A stretch of DNA of 64,000 nt, from assembly GCA_964016985.1 (NCBI GenBank), contig OZ024823.1, positions 113,855,459 through 113,919,458 on the forward strand, given 5' to 3'. The position numbers and the translations under genes were made by a program. The notes under the pieces were generated by a model. It was given only the letters and a program-made list of their open reading frames with translations. It did not search any database and was not told where the DNA came from. The DNA comes from Anodontia alba. Taxonomy: Eukaryota; Mollusca; Bivalvia; Lucinida; Lucinidae. Positions 1 through 11,007 of the stretch are shown here, piece by piece (position 1 is the first letter of the stretch; every line of letters starts with the position of its first letter).

Positions 1-1186
1 ATGGGGTGCAAATGGTTCAAAACGTAAGATATACCTAAAAATACGACAGCAGGAGATGTATACGCGCGTTATATTGCAATGACTTTATTTGTATCAGGTC
101 GAGATAAAATGGACTTTTCCAGGAAGCAAACCCAATTTGTATGAGCATGGACTTCGCTGTCTTTTCTCATATTCTTTGTAAAGTGGCCGATGATTCTGAA
201 AGAAGACAAAAACACCTAATTGGACTATACAAGGGCGGATCCAGAATTATTTCTGAGGGGGTTCGATCTGATCAAATTACCGCACTTACCCTATGTATTC
301 GGAAATACAGGTCCGAGCAAACAGTGTAGACCAAGAGCAGACGGAGCTAAACGCGGCATATGATCATGGTCTACACAGTTTGCCGATCATCCAGCAATTT
401 TACACATATTCATACTCGCAGGTTGTAAAATAGACTTCTTGAACTTTTGAGTCAAAGGTAGAAGGTGGGGAGCTCAACTGAAACCCCGAACTCCCTCTGA
501 ATCCATCACTGACTGAACATATCCGCCTTTTGTAAAACACTAACAACAACAACAACAACAGCTAAACATGAACGATCCTTTGAGGAACTACTTGCTCTTT
601 CGAAATTACCCAAGAAACCTCAGAGTGAGCGAGCCTGCGGTCGATGTGAAAACGAAAGTAAGTTGACGAGTGATAAGCTTATCTATCTACACCTGAATAG
701 TAATAAAACATTTGATAGTTGAGCGAATCTGCCATCTTCCGAAAAGATACAAATCTAATATTTTAACCATACATATAGTTATATTGGTGTGGGGTATTCA
801 GAATTAAACCGTAAAGAGTATTCTACAGCACACATGAAATACCCAAAGCAGGAAAGTGGAAGACAATACTTATGAATGTTTTAATGATTAGCTTAGAACA
901 GTGTAATGACAAAATGGTTCTTTTTGCGTGTGCTGTGAACAAAGGCCCAGATCAGCCTGCGTATCTCTGCAGCATATCCAGGCTGTTGCTGTATGTTCAT
1001 GTATTCTACCCTATCTATTATGTATATAGCGAAGATTTTGAGAAAAAAAAAATAAAACAATACCATACTAGTGAAATGACATAGTAGATAAATAGAATAA
1101 AAACGTGAACAATAAAAATAATAATAAAAAAAACGAATAAGTAATGAAATGAACAACACGAAGATTCCTAAATAAATATTCCACAA
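1..1186. other. Intergenic, no gene recognised
   Basis: No exon with recognisable homology or a convincing splice-framed reading frame is seen. Around 905-990 there is a weak relic of the family G foldback element (text resembling 'gcccagatcagcctgcgta'). The rest is AT-rich unique-looking DNA with short A-rich runs near 1040-1140. Confidence 0.5.
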
Positions 1187-1290
1187 CTGGGATTCGAACT
1201 CACGCCGAGAAGTTTTGATCACTGCGTCAAGTTCGACCAACAGTTTTACCAAGTGGTTGTCCATAACCCCTTGACTATCTTGGCCCACTA
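1187..1290 (-). repeat. tRNA(Ser)-like SINE head (putative)
   Basis: On the minus strand the segment reads as a degenerate tRNA: 'gggccaagatagtcaagggg' resembles the Ser/Leu tRNA box A region, and 'gagttcgaatcc' fits the box B consensus GGTTCRANNCC. The cloverleaf is too degenerate for a functional tRNA, so a SINE head or tRNA relic is the better call. No clear 3' tail is identified. Confidence 0.35.
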
Positions 1291-1717
1291 ATCATTGGCA
1301 TTATTATTTGTTTAAATGGTTGTTTTTATAAAGGGAGCTTATCCTCGGGTTTATACTGAAAGAGACCATCTGGCAAAATAATAATCCCAATTCTCACACT
1401 GTAGCTGAATGTCATTTATTATTTTATAAGTAATGTTTTCATTAGTAGACTTCTATTTAAACGAAACAAATCCGTTAAAAACTGGGCGATGATATCCTCT
1501 CATAGGGCTTCAGAGACACCATTTAAATTTAATATTTTTCGTATATTTATTGTGCCCAGTCCTGATCATTACATTTACTACATATCGTTTCAATAGTCAC
1601 TGTCCGGAATTAACCGGACGGTCAGTGAACGGGATCTGCACTCTCGTTCATCAAGCGAACTTCTCTGAGGGATTCGCAAAGTTAGTTCCTTTTACTCATC
1701 TTTTGTTATTTATTTAG

Positions 1718-1750
<33 letters not shown>

Positions 1751-2635
1751 TCCGGGTTGGGGGTCTTCTGACACAATTAGATTTTCCATTTTTAATTATT
1801 TCGACTAGTGTTCTTGGAGAGGTTAGAAGAAGTGCAATGGTAGGTAGCATTAACCTAGGCTAAATTCTTTCGTCAGCCCGACGGATAATTCACACAAAAT
1901 GTTTTAATCAAAAACAGTGGGCCTGTATTTTAGTGCGGGAAGATCGTGCAGATCATGGTACCCAGCTTAAATACATCTTACCGTGTTTGTAGGCATATAA
2001 ATTATGCAATGCAGAGTGTAAAGCAATTGTTTTTGATTTCCATTTAATATGTTATAGACGTATTTTCAGTCATCCCTAACTTTGCTCGGTGTGTTGAAGC
2101 CTTCAAACGGTATTAATCGCCACTAGCTGCACGAGGCAGTTACAGACAGCACCGGCTTTTATATTCCAACGAGTCTATCTCTCACTAAATTCACGGACTG
2201 GCTCAGGTAATAACGGTCATCCTGACCGATATCCCAGCTATTACAATTGAAAGGATTCTATGCAGACCGATTACCCTCCTGTGGAAAATATTCTCGTGTA
2301 TATGTGTAGATATGTGCATGCATGCGCATACACGTGCGTATTATTAGTTTCAGCTAATAACAAAAGGAAAAAAATGTGTACTATATTTACCCTAAGTACT
2401 CGGACATCTCGACGCCTTACCATGCTTGTTCTAAAATTAGAACAAGTACAATTTACTACCCGATGTTGTGTCTAAAAGTTGGTTTATCTTAAATTTACCT
2501 ATGGTTTTCTCGAGGCCAGTTTAGTCTGTCCTCCGACCTGTGTATATTGGGTCCAAGGTCTGTCCCAGCCGAATGCGCACGTGATAAAGATTAATCGTCT
2601 ATTTGCAAAAAACGAACGAACAAAAATAGAACGAT
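1291..2635. other. Intergenic, no gene recognised
   Basis: Nothing coding is recognised. A short imperfect palindrome lies at about 1597-1627 (cactgtccgg facing ccggacggtcagtg) and a poly-T/TG run at about 1719-1750. Short open frames here show no family features. Confidence 0.5.
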
Positions 2636-2639
2636 TAGA

Positions 2640-2738
2640 AGGAAGGCAGGAAGAAAGAAAGAAAGGAAGGAAGAGAGGAAGGAAGAGAGGAAGGAAGGAA
2701 GGAAGGGAGGAAGGAAGGATGGATGGATGGATGGATTA
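2640..2738. repeat. (GGAA)n / (GGAT)n simple repeat
   Basis: A purine-only run built from gga, aggaaggaagg and agagaggaagg units that ends in four ggat units. It creates a spurious Arg/Glu/Gly/Lys-rich open frame. Confidence 0.9.
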
Positions 2739-2880
2739 TTTTTCTTACGCGGACGTACAGACCTAACAGAATCTGTTGAGAAGAAAATGCCATTTTATTG
2801 TCTAAAATTTGTGTCGAAAGTGTGAAGACGGCGTTCGTTAAACGAATCCTTTGATATGCGGCTTATCAAAACAACTGTCC

Positions 2881-2998
2881 CGTTTTTTTTTTGTTTTTTT
2901 TTTTTTTTGTTTTTTTTTTTTTTTTTTTTTTTGTTTTTTTTGTTTTTTTGTTGTTGTTTTTTATGTTTTTTTTTTGTTTTGTTTTCTTTTTTTGTTTT
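2881..2998. repeat. Poly-T tract with G interruptions
   Basis: More than 100 bases of almost pure T on the plus strand, with isolated G and one or two A or C. On the minus strand it produces a meaningless Lys-rich frame. It could be the tail of a retroposed sequence, but no recognisable body adjoins it. Confidence 0.9.
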
Positions 2999-4249
2999 TC
3001 GCATCAAAAGTTTAAATAAATTTAAATAAATTGTGCAAAATAATTCAATGCTGTAATTACTGGCGGTGGAAAAGTAACATTCAAAAGATGTATGTGTTTA
3101 TTTTAATGTCCTTAATTTCCTAAAGTATGCAAACGTATTGTTTGTTATATTAAAGAAAATTCAACTTAAGGTCATTAATGAATTGAAATATTATGATTAG
3201 ACAGGATTAGGGCAGTGACAGTGTCATTTGTTGAAGTAAACATAAATATAAAAAAAAAGAATAAAAAAAACATAACGATAGTTCTTTTGATAAATATTCT
3301 TATTGCCTGCAAAATTATAATACATGTATTGAATTTAAAATTTCTGATAATTATAATAAAACAAATTTCGATGCCTTTTGACTATCATGATACCATAAAA
3401 GCCATATGTGCATTCGGAATCAGAAAAAAAACCAGCTGCTATTTCGTTAACACTGTTAAAGAGTCCGATTTTCGGAAATCTCGGGAAGCAAAACGACCAA
3501 AATAAATATAAGCAAATTCTATCCCATTATAACGTTCAGTAAACGAGGAAGGTATTCATAACAGGAAAAAAAAACATTTGAAATGAAAATAGGTTCATAT
3601 CTGTTTAGAATGTGAAAATTCGCGCTCCTGATAGCTTTTCTCAATATAGTAAGCCATTTGCATACCAGCCTCCTTTTCGAATCTCGGGAAGCATGAAGAT
3701 ATTAAAATATTTTAATACAATTTAAATCATTATAAAGGTAATAAAATTGTCTTTTTAATATAACAGGAAAATATATGACATTTGTAAAAAAATATCTTAT
3801 ATGAAATATTATTTTGCGTTCCCTATGGTTTCCATTGTAATTATTGGACAGGAAAGTGCGTTCACACCATTCTACGGAGACCGTTAATCTCCGACTATCT
3901 CCGGCACTACGATGTTGATAGATGGGTATTACATTTTATGCAAACTGTCTCCAACTTAAATACTGTTTTCTAGGAAAAAAATGAAAAAGAAATGTCATCA
4001 ATGTCGTCTGCTGAATTAATACAGCCAGCATTCAAGGTTAATAAATGTTTATGAATAGAAATAACAAACAAAGAGAAACTGCATCAGAAATACCCCCTGG
4101 TAGCCACGTAATGTAAAACAGACCAGTGTGTCATTCTTCTACAGTAGTTTCTATTGCAACTGAAAAGTATTTTACAAGACAAGGCTTTGCGTACTTACAT
4201 TGTAGTACACTGTATTCAAATAAAAAATTTAAAAAAATACTGAGTGTAC
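2999..4249. other. AT-rich DNA, no exon found
   Basis: This is where the next, probably final, exon of the minus-strand calmodulin-like gene should lie if it is inside the window. That exon must enter in phase 1 and supply the twelfth residue of EF-hand 4. I looked for an acceptor followed by an E-E-F-like continuation and found none I trust, so the exon is either short and divergent or further left than this window. Confidence 0.4.
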
Positions 4250-4492
4250 CTGTAAAGTCTAACTTGCCGTCATGGTTCTCGTCTGCCTCCGCCATCATTG
4301 TATTAATCTGAGATTCAGTAAGATGTTCACCTATAGACTCGAACACCGTTTTAAGTTCCTCTGAACTTATAACACCATCACCATTCTTGTCAAACACATT
4401 GAATGTTTTCCTGAGCTCCTTCTCTGGCTCACCCATCTTTATCTTGGAAGCTATCATTTGAGCGAACTCAAAAAAGTCTACCATTCCATCAC
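4250..4492 (-). CDS. Calmodulin-like exon: end of EF2, EF3, EF4
   Basis: A 243-bp exon with acceptor ttttcaag/GTGATGG and donor ACAG/gtacac. It begins with two bases completing the Gly of loop 2 and ends one base into the next codon. It encodes DGMVDFFEFAQMIASK, the inter-lobe linker, EF-hand 3 and most of EF-hand 4. An exceptionally pure polypyrimidine tract adjoins the acceptor. Confidence 0.9.
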
Positions 4493-4496
4493 CTTG

Positions 4497-4530
<34 letters not shown>

Positions 4531-7500
4531 GTTTGCGTGTTCCGTCTCCATTTCATTCATGTACATTTAATTGAAACCACACTCTGGGCTAATTAACCAA
4601 GTGACAAATTGATGCTAATTTTCTTATTTTGTCGGGAAAGTAGGTTTTGATATCCAAAGAAGACAATTTGCATATGGCAAAGCCTGTTTTCTGGGAATAT
4701 ATTCAATCTCTTGTCTTCTGAATTAAGACAGAGAGATGTAATGGTTAAGCAATGGTAGCATTTAAAAAAAAAAGGTAAAAGAAAAGTCCAGGGAGTACCA
4801 CAATCACAAACCGCAGCCTTTCCCAGACCCCAAGAGGAAGAGGAAACCGACAAATCTAAACAAGCACAAACCGAACAAACGTACGAAAAACACTAAGATT
4901 AGCTCTCTCTTCCCCAAGCGAGGTAATCGCAATACTAAAAGGACTGAAAAACACAAGAACAAAATAACACACGAAAAGACATACAACAAATCGCCTCGTA
5001 GAATAAACCACAAAGCAACAAGGAGTAAGACTAACACCGGGACCACCGCCTTAGAACGGTCGGTAGAGCAAACCACCGGGGGGGTTAAAGCACTTTTACA
5101 GCGAGCTAACTTCACCCTGGGTCCCGGTGCTACTCTTAATACAGAAATACATAAAAATTCGGTCCGCATAAAGGCTCCCAACTCAGTCAATGCATCAAAG
5201 CGAAAACATAAAAATCAAATTAATCACTATAATAAACAAAGACTAGTACTCATGGCTATTTCAACTGTATGCCAGAGTAAATGAAAACCAATAGTTGAAC
5301 CACGGCGGGCCAAGCCAAAGACATATCGTCAAGCCCCAACCCACTGGTTAAAGTTTTACGAAGAGGCCGTCATTGAGTCTGAGAACCGCCGTCGTGCAAT
5401 TAAAGAGTTAAACATAGCCGTCAAAAATGATTGGGTTGACAACTAGGCATGCAGTCTGCCGCATAATATCCAGGCTATAGCCAATTCTTTTATAACGGTT
5501 AATAAGTTTACTGAATTGCTCCGAAAAGTTAGATTTACCTACAATTTTTCTAAATCTGTACACTAAGTCACCGTAAAATTCGGGTTCCAATATATCTTAT
5601 TGCAGTCATGCTAAAGGCAGTCCTGGCCAGCCACCAAGCTACAAGATGTACATGTAAAAGACTGTTGGTTAGCAGTGTATGTGGGCTAGGCTTAGGCACT
5701 ATAGCTAAGAAGTATTATGCCTACAGGACCTAGATATAAAGTTCCCCACTTTTGGGTTGAAAAGATCTGCCACTCATTGTACAGTAATTGTAAATCTTTA
5801 ATAGTTAAGCAATAACACTCACAGACACTCGAGGAGGAATATCTCCTTTGTATGCACTTAAAAAGCCTTGTTTGACTTTTATAATCCAGGGCTGCCTTTA
5901 AAACAAGCATTTTTGTCATATATAACAGCTATATACATATTATTTCGCACTTCTGAAGCGACGACAACGATCCAAACAGACTACGCAGAAGCACAGCTCA
6001 CCAGATGTCGGCTTTTCCATATGAAACATGATGGTTAGCCTGCAACGGAGTTATCATTACGAAAACATGCCTATTCAAATATACAGAAAATTTCACCTTC
6101 AAAAACTGAAAATTCTTAGATAAAAACTCTGATATTTTTTCATATTTTCTGCTCAAAACATAGATTGTGGGTACTCGTTAGAACCGCCTCAGTGAGGCGG
6201 TTCTAACGAGTAGCCCAATCTATGTTTTTGAGCAGAAATAAGAAAACTAATGTGTACCCCTGTAAACCCCAGTTTTACTATATAAAAGTGGGGTTTAAGG
6301 TGGTCAAAATTATAAAGGTATGTTTTCATGATGTGTTCTTACCATTGGTATCAAACGCATGCATAAGATCTATTAGCTCTTCGCTTGTGCAGGAAACCCC
6401 AAGGGCAGTCATGGCATCATCCAGCTCTGACGTAGAGAGTGCTCCGTTACCGTCTTCATCCATCTCACAAAACACGTCCCGGATGGCTAAAATAATACAT
6501 ATTCAGCTACATGTATACTGGAGCAACACATCTATATAATTTTGACCCCCTTAAACTCCACCTTTATATAGTAAAACTGGGGTTTACAGGGGTAAACATT
6601 ATTTTTCTTATTTTGCTAAAGAAAAACATAGATTGTGGGTACTCGTTAGAACCGCCTTGCCGAGGCGGTTCTAACGAGTACCCACAATCTATGTTTTGAG
6701 CTGAAATATGAAAAATTTATCTGAAAATTTTCCTTTTATGGTTGTAAATTTTTCAATATATTTGAATAGGCTTGTTTTCGTAATGAAGAGGCCTAACCAT
6801 ATCGCAATGGCAAAAAAAAAACCCAAAAAACTTCATATTTCTTATTCGTCAGAGGAAATAAGACATTTCATATGAATCGGCCGCCTGACGGACCATTTAC
6901 ATAAAATGTCAAGTCTTATTTTCTCTATTTATTTGGTGCAAATTTATTTAGCGCTTTGAGGGTTAATTAGAACATTTGTTCGCCTTCTGAAAAATGGATC
7001 CCTAGAAGGAAGACTGATCAAACTGCATTGATGTAAAGGAACGTCTTGGTCGTCATTATTTGAATATAAATAAATGAGTTCCAACTACAGAAAATATACT
7101 TTTGGAATATGTGTTTAGCCCATTTGTTTTGTTTTATCATTGTGTTTGTGATTACATGTGTTGCACTGAGATGTTTCACTTAAGAGGTAATTAAAGGACC
7201 GTCATGCAGACCAAACATATATTTGTAATTTGAAGCTGTATTAGAGTTAAGTATGAAAATTTGCGCGAGTAAAACTGATTTAAGACCATCATTATTTTCT
7301 CTTCTGTCTGTTCCAGTTCTTCTTTGTTCGTGCGTCGGTGGTTTCATGTGTGAAGATTTAGTTTCTCATCTCTCGTTATTTCGGTGCCTCTGAATGGCTG
7401 TACTTCGTGATTGTGGCGTTTCTCGGGTATCTTTACTTATATTTTGACATTTATTTCAGATAGTCTTCTAAAGCAGATCACACAGTGGTAGTAGACTGTT

Positions 7501-9846
7501 GCTTGAAATAATAACGTTCTAACCGATTCTCGGTTCCCATGCTCTCCTGAAGCTAGACATTGATAGAGCCATCTGATTGTCTAGTTTCCATGGTATAGCA
7601 GTTTTAGGACTGTCGCTCAGAGTCCGGGGCCCAGTTGTTCAAAATTAACGACGCCGTTAGTTAACGATTCGTTAAAATTTACATCGAGTGATACGCAAAT
7701 ATGCTGAATTTTTTTGCTGAAAAAATGTGAGTAGCTTTTGCAGTGCAAAAGCTACTCATATTTTTTTCAGCAAAAACATCAGAATATTGTGTATTGAATC
7801 CGCTAAAACAATTAATGAAATGACCCTTAACGAGCTCGTTAAGCTAACGACGCTTTGAACAACTGGGCCCTGGTTTACAATTTTCCCTCAAGTTAAGGTC
7901 AAGTTAAGGTCGACCTTGACTTTGAGGATCGAGCTATGCAAAGCAAACGTTGCGCTTTCATATAAAAGCTGTTTTACAACGAGGTAGTTAAAAAGAACAG
8001 TTTGTCCACTAAACTTACATACAACTATTCTTTTTAATAAAATTGAAATATTTTATTTCATGTCTTAAATGTTTGGATCTTTAGATAGGTTGTAACTCTG
8101 ATGAATAATTATAAACCTGGGCCCAGGTTGTCATTGACATGTGTACACAATAGTCTATTGGATATAAACATTTTCTTGGTTTCACTTTGTTGTTGTTGAC
8201 AGTGCATTTTTTAGCTCACTTGAGCCGAAAGCTCAGGATGACTTATTGTGATCACTCCCAGTCTGTCGTCCGTCCGTCTGTCCGTCCGTTCACACCTTTG
8301 AACGACTTTACCTCTGAAACCCCTGGGCCAAATTTCTTCAAACTTCATGTGGAGTCTTGTGTTAGAGAGGGGTTGAAAATATGTACAAATGGTCATGGTC
8401 CGTAAATCAAGATAGTCGCCAAGTCCATATATAGCTACCATAGACTTATAATGGGGAAAACTTTAAAACTCATCTTCTCAGAAACCATGAGGCACACGGC
8501 TTGTATATTTTGTATGTAGCAATAAACGCTGCCAATCAAGCCCTTGGGGTCCAAACTGGCCACGCCCCGGGGTGTCATTAGCTCCCATAGACATATAAAG
8601 GGAAAAATTAAACAATCTTCTCTCAAACCATGAGGCCCACAGCTTATATATTTATATGTAGCAATGTTTAATGGTCCCTTACAAAAATCCTGCCAGTCTA
8701 GCCCCTAGAGCTCAAACTGGTCATACCCCAGGGAGTCATTTGTTTATATAGAGCTACATAGCTAAAGAACCGAAAATTTTTCATCTGTGAAGCCATAAGC
8801 TAACGTATTCAGTATGTAGCAATGTTTAGTAGTCTCCTACGTAAATCCTACCAACCATGCCCCTGGGGTCCAAATTGGTCACGCCCCGGGGCTCATAAGC
8901 TCCCATAGACTTATAATGGGAACAATTTTAAAAATCTTCTCTAAACCCATGAGACTTATAGCTTATATATTATATATTTAGTATGTAGCAATGTTTAGTG
9001 GTCTCCTACATAAATCCTACCAACCATGACCCTGAAGTCCAAATTGGCCATGCTCTGGGGTCTTTTATTAATATAGATCTAGAACTATATAGTTAAAACT
9101 TCAAGAAAACACTTCTCTGAACCCAAAGGGTCCTAAGCAGGTGCAATCATCATGAATCTTGCTTAAAATGTTGGTCTTGATGGTTTCCAGGTCAAGTTTG
9201 ACCTCTTGAGTGCAGTCATTTATATCTGACATTAATCTATATTTCATGGTCCATCAGGCATGCTGCTTGTTTATACAGTCGAACTTCGATGGCTCGAACA
9301 TCTTTGGGACCGTAGAAAATTGTTCGAGACATGGGTGGTTCGAGCCACTGAGGGTTAATCATGGTGCCAAGTCAGGAAGCAAATGGCGATAATTTAGGGT
9401 TTTTTTTCCATTTTCTTCACAATAAATGTATGTTCGGTGTACTCATTAGAATCGCCTCGATGAGGCGATTCTAATGAGTACACACAACATACAATTTCAC
9501 GATAAAATAAGAAAATATCTCTAAATATTTGTTTTCTTGGGCTATCGGAAGAATTTTGTAGGGACTAAAAAACGAGTTCGAATTAGCCATGGTAAACGAG
9601 CCATCGGTGTTCGAGCTATCGGGGTTCGACTGTATAATCATCATGGATCTTGATCAGAATGTTTGCCTTGATCATTTATGGCTCCGGTTCTCTATGATAC
9701 TCAGGTGAGCATTTACGGGCCATCATGGCGCTCTTGTTATAAATGAAGCCACTTGTTGCTTACCGTCCACCATGTCTTCGTTTATGGACAGTGTTTTCAT
9801 TTGTTCTGCCGTTAATAAACACCGATCTTCCTCTTCTTTGCCATTC
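4250..9846 (-). CDS. Calmodulin-like EF-hand protein gene (3 exons, partial)
   Basis: A Ca2+-binding regulatory protein of the calmodulin/troponin C superfamily, assembled from three minus-strand exons: 9764-9846, 6343-6486 and 4250-4492. Intron phases agree (phase 1 at both joins). Four EF-hands are visible: loop 1 DEDGNGALSTSE, loop 2 DTNG/DGMVDFFE (split by an intron inside the loop, as often in calmodulins), loop 3 DKNGDGVISSEE, and loop 4 DENHDGKLDFT, whose last residue is on an unseen exon. Acidic residues at loop positions 1, 3, 5 and 12 are preserved in loops 1-3. The linker contains GEPEKELRKTFNVFDKNG, matching calmodulin layout, but the sequence is divergent enough to be calmodulin-like rather than calmodulin. 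The first exon (with LTAEQMKTLSINED) is less certain, and upstream exons may exist. The 3' end is not found. Confidence 0.85.
4496..4528 (-). promoter_or_regulatory. Uninterrupted T-run before splice acceptor
   Basis: About 32 consecutive A on the plus strand, hence poly-T on the transcribed strand, lie immediately before the caag acceptor of the calmodulin-like exon. It acts as a polypyrimidine tract and is long enough to be length-polymorphic. Confidence 0.7.
4590..4758. repeat. Family H foldback MITE, partial
   Basis: Contains the family H hallmarks 'ctctgggctaatta', 'gacaaattga', 'gtaggttttgatatcc' and 'gacaatttgcatatggcaaa'. Other copies carry the same text as a hairpin around 'tgcaaattgtctcc'. 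It abuts the 3' end of the retroelement fragment that follows. Confidence 0.5.
4759..5590 (-). pseudogene. PLE-like retroelement, 5'-truncated 3' part
   Basis: A minus-strand reverse-transcriptase-derived copy. The upstream part (about 5408-5590) encodes the C-terminal RT region with motifs EPEFYGDLVYRFRKIVGKS and MRQTACLVVNP. The downstream part (4759-5200) is the element's 3' region, ending after 'ggacttttcttttacc'. It starts abruptly at about 5590, as expected for 5' truncation. It is homologous to the plus-strand copy at 34035-35460 and retains A where that copy has G. Family assignment is by resemblance to the GTNCAP-type RTs I associate with Penelope-like elements; no GIY-YIG domain is visible. 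Confidence 0.7.
6055..6333 (+). mobile_element. Family A MITE
   Basis: Full-length copy of the window's commonest element, about 280 bp. It has terminal inverted repeats 'cattacgaaaacatgcctat' and 'atgttttcatgatg', a central hairpin (actcgttagaaccgcctc facing its complement), and in one arm a small hairpin 'ccccagttttactatataa'. Its right end lies 9 bp from the 5' splice site of the calmodulin-like exon at 6343-6486. No transposase is encoded. Confidence 0.9.
6343..6486 (-). CDS. Calmodulin-like exon: EF1 and start of EF2
   Basis: A 144-bp exon with acceptor tattttag/CCATCCGG and donor ACCAATG/gtaagaa. It encodes IRDVFCEMDEDGNGALSTSE, then a linker (DDAMTALGVSCTSEELIDLM), then HAFDTNG, the first third of EF loop 2. 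Both joins keep the frame. It is squeezed between two family A MITEs in opposite orientation. Confidence 0.92.
6524..6785 (-). mobile_element. Family A MITE (inverted orientation)
   Basis: Begins 'ctatataattttgaccccc' and ends 'gaataggcttgttttcgtaatg', the reverse orientation of the copy at 6055-6333. The central hairpin is intact around 6640-6690. The first few TIR bases on the left are degraded. Confidence 0.85.
6790..7309. other. Intronic/intergenic, repeat relics only
   Basis: A degraded family H element lies at about 6830-6985 (short hairpin arms 'gacatttcatatgaatcg'; end 'agcgctttgagggttaa'). No exon is recognised. Confidence 0.5.
7310..7450 (+). repeat. 3' tail of PLE-like retroelement
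   Basis: Contains 'ggtgcctctgaatggctgt' followed by 'cttcgtgattgtggcg' and 'tatctttacttatattt'. The same tail text recurs near 30900, 31250, 33470 and 35620 and aligns loosely with the 3' region of the larger copies. I interpret these as 5'-truncated insertions. Confidence 0.45.
7627..7870. mobile_element. Family D MITE (gggcccagttgttcaaa TIR)
   Basis: A 244-bp palindromic element with ends 'gggcccagttgttcaaaa' and 'gaacaactgggccc', sub-terminal 'ttaacga'/'tcgttaa' blocks and a central hairpin 'gtgagtagcttttgc'/'gcaaaagctactc'. Two more copies lie at 35711-35945 and 57657-57899. Non-coding. Confidence 0.88.
7871..8205. other. Unclassified DNA between repeats
   Basis: No gene recognised. A small tandem 'caagttaaggt' repeat occurs at about 7891-7910 and 'cctgggcccagg' at about 8116-8127. 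Confidence 0.4.
8430..9065. repeat. Four degenerate tandem units of about 160 bp
   Basis: Recurrent landmarks in order are 'catagacttataatgg', 'aaaatcttctc..aacc(c)atgag', 'atatattt..gtatgtagcaat', 'gtagcaatgtttagtgg', 'cctaccaaccatg.ccctgg' and 'ggtccaaattggtcacgccc'. They repeat about four times with substantial divergence. Confidence 0.65.
9276..9632. mobile_element. Pogo/Tigger-like MITE, TA target duplication
   Basis: Begins CAGTCGAACTTCGATGGCTC and ends with the inverse GGGGTTCGACTG, flanked on both sides by TA (9274-9275 and 9633-9634). Carries a central hairpin 'actcattagaatcgcctcg' with its complement. Ends and the TA duplication fit non-autonomous pogo/Tc1-mariner superfamily elements. 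Confidence 0.8.
9764..9846 (-). CDS. Calmodulin-like upstream exon (putative)
   Basis: Donor GTGGACG/gtaag gives the phase 1 needed by the next exon. The frame encodes NGKEEEDRCLLTAEQMKTLS then INEDMVD; 'LTAEQ' resembles the LTEEQ that opens calmodulin's first helix. The acceptor tgtatgtag/GAATGG is plausible, but no polypyrimidine-rich tract is obvious. Translation might start at the internal ATG in this exon or further upstream. Confidence 0.5.
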
Positions 9847-10254
9847 CTACATACAAGCTGACAAAAAGACACTTCAGTAAGATATTGATGAATTTGACCT
9901 TTGTTTCTTTCAATGTAGTCTGGCCCCAGACTCTTTCTTTATTTTTCTTTTCTTTCTTTTTTCTTCTTTATTGTTTTTTCTCTTTTTTTTGAGGGGACAC
10001 AACACTTGTATAGCTTGTAGAATATTTGTTTACTTCAGTCCCTTGGCTAGAAAGTTTTTGTTCAGCCGTAGGTAACTTGAAGTTGGCTTAAAGAGGATCG
10101 TGATAAAAAAAAATAATGTAGAGAAAGAGAGAAATAGATATAAAACAAAAACGACTGGAGCCAGTCTACTTTCAATGGTACACCAGCGATATTGAGAGAC
10201 TGGAATGGTGATAATAAAATGCTTTGTGCAATGCAGGGTGAGCAGTTTAAGCTG

Positions 10255-10345
10255 AATTCCGTCTCCGGTGCGATTCGAACCCGGAACCTCGTGAATTGAT
10301 TTCGGGAGTGCTAACTAATCGGCGCGCTGCTCGGACGCAGCTCGA
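10255..10345 (-). repeat. tRNA-like SINE head
   Basis: On the minus strand 'gcgcgccgattagttagcac' resembles a box A/D-arm and 'ccgggttcgaatcgc' matches box B. Stem pairing is too imperfect for a working tRNA. Confidence 0.45.
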
Positions 10346-10434
10346 TCAGGTAATTAAGTAAAGCAGCATAAAACCCACAACAATAATCACAGAAATCCAT
10401 TTTAAGTCCCTTACAACAATTCATTGCATTATTA

Positions 10435-10533
10435 CATAACGAAAACACGCCTATTCAAATATATAGAAAAATTTCATCTCCCAAAACTGAAAATTTTCAG
10501 ATAAAATTCTCTCTCTCTCTCTCTCTCTCTCTC

Positions 10534-10608
<75 letters not shown>

Positions 10609-10809
10609 CATGACACTGTTATATATATATACATTATTATTTTTTAATAATTGCTTAAAACATAGATTGTGGTTACTCGTTAGAACCGGTACCCACAGTC
10701 TATGTTTTTAAGCAGAAATAAGAAAAATAATACATACCACTGTAAACGCCAGTTTTACTACATAAAAGTGGGGTTTAAGGGGGTCAAAATTATATAGGCA
10801 TGTTTTCGA
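10435..10809 (+). mobile_element. Family A MITE expanded by microsatellites
   Basis: TIRs 'cataacgaaaacacgcctat' and 'ataggcatgttttcg'. The left arm has acquired a (CT)n and a long (AT)n array (10508-10606), and one side of the central hairpin is shortened ('actcgttagaaccggtaccc'). Confidence 0.8.
10508..10606. repeat. (CT)n then (AT)n microsatellites
   Basis: About 13 CT units followed by about 35 AT units, inside a family A MITE. Expansion of such arrays inside AT-rich MITE arms recurs elsewhere in the window. Confidence 0.95.
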
Positions 10810-11007
10810 TACTCACAAAACCGTGTTGGTCTTGCAGAAACAAGTAACTTAAGTGACTTAAAATTGTATCATTTTGTCAGGTAGATTAGATTGTTTGAAT
10901 ATGAAATCTGGGGCTACCACAGTATCATTCTACGATTATTTAAGTCATATTTTAATCGACAATAATGCGATTTTATCAAGAGGTTGTTCATCTGCAATTA
11001 GACAATC

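Larger units (their letters stand above)
8206..9741 (+). repeat. Bivalve-type interspersed repeat with internal tandem units
   Basis: Left end 'tttttagctcacttgagcc' with an adjoining small hairpin and a 'gtccgtccg' run. Right end 'ctcaggtgagcatttacggg' then 'ccatcatggcgctcttgtt'. I know this pair of ends from bivalve genomes. The interior holds degenerate tandem units, and a pogo-like MITE is inserted near the right end (9276-9632). Coding capacity is not seen. Confidence 0.7.

Noticed and set aside
893..1288. 131-codon minus-strand frame with hydrophobic Phe/Tyr-rich stretch
   Set aside because: Low-complexity AT-rich translation overlapping a tRNA-like repeat and a family G relic; no conserved features.
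1597..1690. Last exon of the calmodulin-like gene on the minus strand
   Set aside because: An acceptor-like cagag followed by AAGTTCG fits the phase, but the deduced peptide has no helix resembling the end of EF-hand 4.
4804..5190. 128-codon minus-strand frame resembling a multi-pass membrane protein
   Set aside because: It is the 3' region of the PLE-like retroelement; the same text recurs at 35017-35430.
10262..10330. Possible functional tRNA gene
   Set aside because: Good box B but the cloverleaf stems do not pair well; same for 1187-1290 and 18804-18892. Treated as SINE heads.
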